Assembly: GCA_002964805.2 (NCBI GenBank)
Contig: PUDQ02000037.1
Span: 22,404 to 86,403, forward strand
Direction of reading: 5' to 3'
Length of the DNA stretch: 64,000 nt
Source of the DNA: Trametes villosa
Lineage: Eukaryota; Basidiomycota; Agaricomycetes; Polyporales; Polyporaceae
Shown in pieces: positions 58,104 to 64,000 of this stretch. The translations under genes were made by a program, and so were the position numbers. Position 1 is the first letter of the stretch. Each line of letters opens with the position of its first letter. The notes beneath the pieces are model-generated. The model did no database searches, was not told the DNA's origin, and saw only the letters and a program-made list of their open reading frames with translations.

Positions 58104-58862
58104 CCGGGCTCGGAATACATGGGTCATGAGTCTCTGGAACGAGGACGGCGCATTGCAGTCGCCCTGTTGCATGACGTGGCTGACGAATGTCCCGTATATC
58201 ATAGCGAAGCCCGTCTTACAGACGTCTTCGGTCACTATCCGCGTCTGTTCATAGGCGTCGGACATGTCGAGCTTGCTGCGGAAGCGTGCCCGCGCAACGT
58301 CATTGCGGATCTGGTCCTGGTCCGGGAAGGGTGTTACGTCCTTCTCCGTGTTGTCGTTGCGCTGGCGCAGGTCGACTACGGTTCGTAGACTACCGTCCTT
58401 CTTGTATACGCAGAGCAGCGGGGCCGCCTGCGACACGGGTCGTGGTTCCCACCATCCCGCCTTCACGTAGCGCTCGATCTTTGCGCTGAGCTGGGGTCGG
58501 AGGGCCTCGGGGCACCTCGGCAGATGATAATTGTAGCGCTTGCGCTCGTCGATGATCGGGATGGTATGGTTAATGTCGCGGAACGGTGGCAGTTCCGGAG
58601 GAACGGGTTGGAACAGTTCGGCGAATTCGGCGAGCAACTGGTCGCGAATCGCGTTGAACGCTTCCGGCCCAATAGGTGAGTCGTCGAGAGCTGGGTCGGG
58701 TAGGATGCGGGATGTCCCGGGTTCGCCGGCGGCGTCCGGTGCGAGGCTAGTCACCGCTGGGTCGGGGAAACTGTCGGTCAAGTCGGGCGGGTTGGGGACG
58801 GGGTTCATAGAGCGTAGAGATGGCAGGGCTGCGGAGGCTTCGCTTCCCAGCCCTGGTACGAG
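58104..58862 (-). pseudogene. 5' fragment of pol (reverse transcriptase) of the second Ty3/Gypsy element
   Basis: Continues in the same frame as gag-pro after a single TGA. Contains RDINHTIPIIDERKRYNYHL, GWWEPRPVSQAAPLLCVYKK, DGSLRTVVDLRQRNDNTEKD and the first catalytic region RSKLDMSDAYEQTRIVTEDV. The frame runs into the LTR of the large element after THVFRAR, before the YxDD motif. The first ATG of this piece is at 58808. Confidence 0.85.
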
Positions 58863-61800
58863 TCAATCCGACGTCGGTGGCGCACTCGGAGGGCTGCTCG
58901 CTGGGGGGCGTTCGCGAGTCGTGCGCCTCGTCGTGCGTTTGGATAGTTCAGCGTTGACCTCGGCTCGTGATAGAGCCGGGTACGCTTTACCGTCGAGGTG
59001 AACGCAATTGTTCTTGAAGTCGAGCATTGCGCCGAAACGCCTCAGGAACGGTGTTCCGAGGACCGCGTCGTACCGGTCCAGGTTGGCAATGTCGAAGTAG
59101 ACATCCGCCCCGAACTGCCCGATCGCGACGGGCGCGCGGGTGCCAAAGTTGATGCGGGATCGACTACCCGCGCATCCCAGCTGTAGAGTCGCCGGGTTGT
59201 CCAGTTTGAGGATATCGCATCGGGAAACCCGGGCGAAGTCGTTGCTGACCAGTTCGGTGGTGCTGCCCGCGTCCAGGAGCGTAAGAGCTCCTAGTCCGTT
59301 GATGGTCAGCATGACCACAATGCACTCTTGTTCGCCAATGGACGACAACGGCCGTCGCCCGGCCCTCGCTCGGGTAGCGATGGGTTCGGGGTTGTCAACC
59401 GTGGTCATAGCGCATAGACGTACTATACGCTCGTAGGCGGGCGGATCGGTCCCGACGAGGGGCGGTAGGTTGCCCCCGTCAAGCACACGCATCAAGAGCT
59501 CGTTGACTTCGTCGAGCGGAAGCTCGCGGAACGGGTCGTCCGCCCCTTCGCATTCGTCGTCCGTGAGATCCAGAGGACTGATCTCCGTGCGCAAACGGGT
59601 GAGTACCCTGGAGCGCTGGCGCTCGCTAGATGAGGGCGATGTTCGGGTCGTGTTGAGCCCTTCCCCTTCGCGGAATAGGGCAACCGCCAGTTCGTGTCGT
59701 GACCAGCCGAGGGCTGCACGGAGGGCGTCGACCGTATTCCGAGAGTCGGCGAGTTCGCGACGGAGGGTGTCCGTCTGCGCTAGGATCTGGTAGAGTACCG
59801 CCAAGATCCTGGTGAGGTGTTCGTCGGAGCGGTCGGAATCGACGAATGTCGTCCAAGCCTGATCCAGGTCGCGACGAGAGTCGGCCTCGATAAGGTTACC
59901 TGAGACAGGGATGACGATGTCGTCAATCCATTTGTACCGAGCAGGCGAGCCTGCTAGTTCCTCGACGTCGATAAGATCGGGGAGGTCGTCATACACGCTA
60001 TCGGACTCGTCGATATCGTCCTCGCCGGATACTATCCGGGAAGTTTCGACGGCCGGTCCCGACTCGACGTCGGGTTCGTTGTCATCCGTGGGGACGTTAG
60101 TGACGGGTCCGACAAAGTCGTCTCGCACCGCTTCCCATCCTCGACTGCGGGAGGCAGAGATGGTGTCTCCCTCATACGTAGGCACGGTGGGCGGCTCGCC
60201 CTCGACGTCAGGTATCACGCGCATCGAGGCAAACCAGGGGTCGGTTTCCCCGTGGTCGGAGTACGCCGGCCAGTAGTCCTCGTCGCCGTCGTACTGAAGA
60301 CCGTCAAGCCCAGGAGGGAGATCGTCCGAGTCGTAGGTTAGCGCGGGGTCGATCGGATCCTGGGGAACGTCGATGGTCGAGTAGTCGTGCGAGCCTTGCC
60401 CGCCGTCACCCGTCTCTTCCGTGGGTGGGCCGCTGGTTTCGACCGGGGTCGCTTCGGTCGGGTTGTGATCGTCGTCGGTGATCACCCGAGCGGCCCTCAG
60501 CCGGGGCACTTGGGCCTTGGGACACTGGGCCGCCATGTGCCCGTATTCCCGGCAGTTGTAGCATTGGGCGCCAGGTGCGGGATTGTGAGTCCCGACCGAC
60601 GCCTTGGGTCCTGCGGGGCGGGGCCCCGTCGGGGCGGTAGGTTTGGCAGGAGCTGCGGGCGCGGGATTCGAACCCGGTCCTCGGTTATCTGGGCGTGCGT
60701 CCACCGGGGCACGCCACGCATTGAGATTAGCCCGTTTGTTGGGGCCCGTAGTTGCCGTGGGTTTGTCTGAGTTTCGCGAGGTCGTTGACCTGCGAGAAGA
60801 CCGATAGTCTTCTAGGGCCCGGATGTTTTCTTCCTGTTGAAGAGCGGCCTTGCGGAGCTCCCACGGCGCCGACCGTTCCATGGAGATGCTCATATATCTA
60901 AACATGAGTGTGCATATCTCCTCTGGCAGGGCGTCGACAAAGCGGTGCTTGAACGTGTATTCGTCAGGGAATCGGGGCATTTTACGGGCCAGGGACCATA
61001 GTGAGTCCCATAGTCCAATCACGCCCGTTTCCTTACGGTACTTCGCTTGGTAGAACCTTTCCGCTGCGGTCCGAGCGGTGGAGCGGTGGATGAATCGTCG
61101 ATACAGTGCGCATACCGCCTGTTCGAACGTCCATTCGCGTCCTACACCGTCCAGGCTGTCGATCGCATCGTCATACCATGCGCGGGCTTCCCTTGTAAGG
61201 TATTGCCCCAGCAAATACACGCGGTCGGCATCCAGGCTACTGCCCACAATTCGCGTGAGGGCTAGCCACCGCAGGAATGACTTGAGCCATCCCATTAAAG
61301 TGTCAGCGTCGTCCTCGCCTCCGTATTTCTCCGGGGCGGGGACGTTCTTCAGGTTCTTGGCACCGGGTACATCGGTATACTCGCGTCCCACTCGGTCATG
61401 GATGGCCCTACGGACCGTCTCGAGTTGTTTTGCGATGTACGACGCGTTAGGGTCGTCATCGTCGGGGAATAGGAAATATTCGGACTCGTTGATGGGTTCA
61501 TCGAGCGGGCGGAACGAGTGGGGGCGTTCTCTCGGGACCGTCCGTTCCATCGGTGGGGCCAGGCCCCCGCGCGGAGTGGGTGTCGGGGCGGCGTGCCCCG
61601 ACGGCGGGACGGGGAAAGCCTCGCGGCTCGATGGGAGGGGAGGCGTCTGAGGCGTACCTGATATTCCGTCCTCCCGCTTGGCTCCGTCCGTTCGGTCGGT
61701 CTCTAGCGTCTTCCATACTTGTTCCGCATGCGCGTTCCTTTTTTGGACGCCCTCCTCATAGTGGTCGCGGGCTAGTCGGTAGTTCTGAGCCCCGACCCTG

Positions 61801-62510
61801 AGGTTATAGGCCTCGGCAGTTTCGTTCGGGCTGCGAGGTCGGAACAGACGTAGTCTGTCCTGGGCGTCGGTGCCGGCGCGGGATCCGTAACTGATCCCGT
61901 CGTCTTCCGATCGGCGATGGGGGATGGAGGGTGTCAGGTTGAGATCTGGCGTGCCTGAGGTCATGGGCGGTTCGCCCTCGACCTCGTGCATCAGAATTTC
62001 CTTGACGCGTTCTGCGTTGCTCGAGAACAGGAGCCTTTCCGCCCTGACTCGTTGCTTGATGAGATCGATGCGGCGATTGACGTCGTCTTGTTGACGTGCG
62101 AGTTGGTCCTGCCATGCGATGGCTAGTTGAAGCTCGCCGTCGAGCGAGTCGTACTGGTGGTGGGTTTCGTCCGCGAACCGAGTCAGCTGTTTCATTACTT
62201 CCGCCGCGCTCAGTACCGCGGGCTTCGGCCCGGGTTCCTGGACGGGCTCAGCCTTGTCGTCCGGTTCATTTTTTGGTTCCTCCGGGTTTATAGCGGGGTT
62301 GGAGGCGTGGATGCTTCCATCCCCCGTAATTCCCGTGGGAAGTTCGGTAAGGATCGAAGATCCTTCCAGTCCGGCCTGTGATGCCAGGTTTTTGTCGTCT
62401 CCAGCCGCGGAGCTGCGAGATCCGTCGGCTCGAGAGCTCAGATTGCCGAGCTGGGGGGCCGATCCCCCCGTCGGTTCCTTTGCCCTGGGTCGGTGGTTGG
62501 TTTTGGTCAT
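58863..62510 (-). CDS. gag-pro of the second Ty3/Gypsy element
   Basis: An uninterrupted ORF of 1,215 codons from ATG 62510. An N-terminal coiled coil precedes the capsid-like region (LKNVPAPEKYGGEDDADTLM; LGQYLTREARAWYDDAIDSL; ERFYQAKYRKETGVIGLWDS). A classic zinc knuckle CYNCREYGHMAAQC (CCHC) follows. An unusually long acidic spacer of ~400 residues leads to a retropepsin-like domain with INGLGALTLLDAGSTTELVS (D-A-G active site) and YDAVLGTPFLRRFGAMLDFK. The ORF ends in TGA at 58863-58865, with pol in the same frame directly after. Confidence 0.9.
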   Translation of the reverse strand: MTKTNHRPRAKEPTGGSAPQLGNLSSRADGSRSSAAGDDKNLASQAGLEGSSILTELPTGITGDGSIHASNPAINPEEPKNEPDDKAEPVQEPGPKPAVLSAAEVMKQLTRFADETHHQYDSLDGELQLAIAWQDQLARQQDDVNRRIDLIKQRVRAERLLFSSNAERVKEILMHEVEGEPPMTSGTPDLNLTPSIPHRRSEDDGISYGSRAGTDAQDRLRLFRPRSPNETAEAYNLRVGAQNYRLARDHYEEGVQKRNAHAEQVWKTLETDRTDGAKREDGISGTPQTPPLPSSREAFPVPPSGHAAPTPTPRGGLAPPMERTVPRERPHSFRPLDEPINESEYFLFPDDDDPNASYIAKQLETVRRAIHDRVGREYTDVPGAKNLKNVPAPEKYGGEDDADTLMGWLKSFLRWLALTRIVGSSLDADRVYLLGQYLTREARAWYDDAIDSLDGVGREWTFEQAVCALYRRFIHRSTARTAAERFYQAKYRKETGVIGLWDSLWSLARKMPRFPDEYTFKHRFVDALPEEICTLMFRYMSISMERSAPWELRKAALQQEENIRALEDYRSSRRSTTSRNSDKPTATTGPNKRANLNAWRAPVDARPDNRGPGSNPAPAAPAKPTAPTGPRPAGPKASVGTHNPAPGAQCYNCREYGHMAAQCPKAQVPRLRAARVITDDDHNPTEATPVETSGPPTEETGDGGQGSHDYSTIDVPQDPIDPALTYDSDDLPPGLDGLQYDGDEDYWPAYSDHGETDPWFASMRVIPDVEGEPPTVPTYEGDTISASRSRGWEAVRDDFVGPVTNVPTDDNEPDVESGPAVETSRIVSGEDDIDESDSVYDDLPDLIDVEELAGSPARYKWIDDIVIPVSGNLIEADSRRDLDQAWTTFVDSDRSDEHLTRILAVLYQILAQTDTLRRELADSRNTVDALRAALGWSRHELAVALFREGEGLNTTRTSPSSSERQRSRVLTRLRTEISPLDLTDDECEGADDPFRELPLDEVNELLMRVLDGGNLPPLVGTDPPAYERIVRLCAMTTVDNPEPIATRARAGRRPLSSIGEQECIVVMLTINGLGALTLLDAGSTTELVSNDFARVSRCDILKLDNPATLQLGCAGSRSRINFGTRAPVAIGQFGADVYFDIANLDRYDAVLGTPFLRRFGAMLDFKNNCVHLDGKAYPALSRAEVNAELSKRTTRRTTRERPPASSPPSAPPTSD

Positions 62511-62845
62511 GGTCGTATCGATTCCGGTTGCCGAGTAGACAAGAAGGAAACGTAAAAAAGTGTAAAGCTTGCTGACCGAACGCCGAGGTCAGCGCGGTGT
62601 AGTCTTCGTGCACGCCGAGAGTACGTTGGACCGAGTCTATACTCGTCAACGCGGGTCGGGGTGTAATACAAAGATGCCCAAAACCAGAGCCAGAGCGCCG
62701 GCGGTAATGCCGGCGCTGCCACAACTGTACAGTACGTGATAGGCGCTGACCTTCCTAAAGCGGTAGGGTCCTTACAGCTACGCCGCCGCCGCCGCCTGAA
62801 TCAGGCTCAGGCTCTCACGCCACCGCTGCTCGGCCCTCCTCCCAC
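62511..62845. other. 5' region of the second retroelement and junction
   Basis: No gene. A perfect 9-bp stem AGCGCCGGC/GCCGGCGCT lies at 62694-62717 next to a possible LTR start (TGTGGCAGCG on the minus strand). LTR limits cannot be set because the partner LTR is missing. Confidence 0.45.
62694..62717. repeat. short inverted repeat (hairpin) near the presumed LTR edge
   Basis: AGCGCCGGC, six bases, GCCGGCGCT. GC-rich palindromes near LTR starts are usual in mushroom Gypsy elements, as far as I know. Confidence 0.6.
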
Positions 62846-62857
62846 TTGAACGAGCCC

Positions 62858-63885
62858 ATGGACGAGCCTTCCCTGTCCTCCCATGATCCCGTCAGCACCG
62901 CTGGGCCCTCTGCGCGCCCATCCTCAACGTCCTCGCGCTTGCCTCTCACTGCCATCTCCGGGGCTCTGACCAGCGTTACGAACTCGCAGAACGGAAGTTG
63001 CCCCTCATCGGCAGAGTCTGAGCCTCTCGACAGCTTGGAACCTGACCGCGCCGACGATCTCTGGAGGGACGGTTACCGGCTGGCTAAAGTCCCAGCATAC
63101 GCCGGCCTCACTGTGATGCAGATTGAGAGCACCTTTGGCGCCACAAACTTCCGACTCGCTCTGGCAGACTACCTCACCAAGGCAGCGGACGGCAACTCAC
63201 GGCGGCTCGCGCTCGTGTCAACGCCACTACACAACATGGCTCGCGTCTCGGCCTACAAGCAGGCTAAGGTTCGACTCCCAGTCATAAGCCAAGTCTCGAC
63301 GAACGCGCCAACCGACATCATTCACGCGTCGCCCTCGCGCGCCGGCCCTCGACATCTCCACTCCACCATCCCCGCCTTCATGTCGACTGTACTCGCCCGT
63401 GATCCCGGTGCCGTCGCCGCTGGAGTGGGCTCCCGCGCTGCGTTCAACGTCGCGCGTCCTTTAGCAGGTACGTCTGAGCCCCAGTACAAGTACACTCCGG
63501 CCTTACACTAATGCCTTTGTTAGGCTTACGCGTCGCGCGCGTGCGCGTTATATTCGATCTGCCGGCATGTTATGATGCTCGCGCGCTCGGCCTTGGTACA
63601 GGCGCCCTCGCGTACGTTGAGTGGTTCACCCCATTCCAGGTAGTCGACGCCGCCACGGGCATGTATGTAGTATCACCTTCCACCCGGCAGCGTCAGCGCA
63701 ACGCGTCGGTGATTCCGTTGTCTGATATACTCCGTACATGTCATCTCATCCCGGTTTGGGGGAAGTACATTTCACGGCGAGTTGTCCCGGGCGATATCCT
63801 AGATAATGTTGCATCCAAGTTCTTTGTAAATCCCTATCTTCGGCACCACGACTTTGTACTGTTTCGTCTACTCTCTAATATATGA
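62858..63885 (+). pseudogene. C-terminal remnant of a large basidiomycete transposon protein
   Basis: Two exons join across a 56-nt GT..AG intron (63468-63523) in frame. The second exon has GLRVARVRVIFDLPACYDAR, YVEWFTPFQVVDAATGMYVV, ASVIPLSDILRTCHLIPVWG and FFVNPYLRHHDFVLFRLL. This C-terminal domain is common at the end of large transposon proteins in mushrooms and has the same layout as the end of the Plavaka protein at 36982 (VEWFELVGDEPDPVTGMW ... YVNWF). No catalytic core is present upstream, where the second retroelement begins, so this is a fragment. Confidence 0.6.
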
Positions 63886-64000
63886 TTGCTTCAGCGGCAA
63901 CCTCATCTACATTGCACTACAGAGATGCACACCGGGCGACATTGACTACAGCGACTACGTTAGACGGGGCCTGGCTACGTCAATTTCGGTTTTTCCTGAT
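63886..64000. other. window end, nothing recognised
   Basis: 115 bp after the remnant's stop; no feature supported. Confidence 0.5.

Larger units (their letters stand above)
58104..62724 (-). mobile_element. second Ty3/Gypsy element, truncated inside reverse transcriptase
   Basis: Sense order on the minus strand: a short 5' region with a possible short LTR, gag-pro, then the start of pol, which ends abruptly at the LTR of the larger element (58103). Pol and gag sequences differ clearly from the larger element, so it is another family. RNase H, integrase and the 3' LTR are absent from the window. Confidence 0.8.

Overview
The window looks like a nuclear chromosome segment of a filamentous basidiomycete, most likely an Agaricomycete of the polypore type. 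The evidence is the many introns of about 45-60 nt with GT..AG ends, a seven-helix DUF6533 protein, a secreted sedolisin, a Plavaka-type transposase and Ty3/Gypsy elements of the kind found in mushroom genomes. I saw no tRNA, rRNA or CRISPR features and no prokaryotic organisation. Exon chains were assembled by eye; internal splice sites not quoted are approximate.

Layout. 0.8-6.1 kb: a long transposase-like gene of a basidiomycete repeat family, broken by one in-frame TAG and by a cleanly removable 1,681-bp insertion. 6.9-34.8 kb: a host gene block containing an Atg22-like vacuolar transporter, an alpha/beta hydrolase, a disordered nuclear-looking protein, P5C dehydrogenase (proline catabolism), a BTB protein, a cyclophilin-RRM protein (PPIL4/Cyp6 type), a coiled-coil protein, a sedolisin, a WBP2-like GRAM protein, a DUF6533 membrane protein and RRP7. 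These are ordinary single genes with no shared pathway that I can see.

35.7-64 kb: a nest of mobile elements. A pogo-type transposase meets a full-length Plavaka transposase tail to tail. A divergent basic/acidic gene next to Plavaka is cut by an LTR. From 42452 to 58103 lies a 15.65-kb Ty3/Gypsy element on the minus strand, with LTRs, candidate PBS and PPT, gag-pro and an intact pol. Between pol and the 3' LTR it carries a 5.3-kb module of two spliced genes on the opposite strand, one with a Zn2Cys6-type cysteine cluster. Its gag-pro is interrupted by a 1.9-kb foldback element. A second, truncated Ty3/Gypsy element and the end of another transposon protein finish the window.

The most unusual objects are the antisense gene module inside the retrotransposon, a 36-bp repeat that duplicates the polypurine-tract region inside pol (a possible central PPT), and evidence that the big element is a recombinant of two copies: its flanks, target sites and LTRs do not match.
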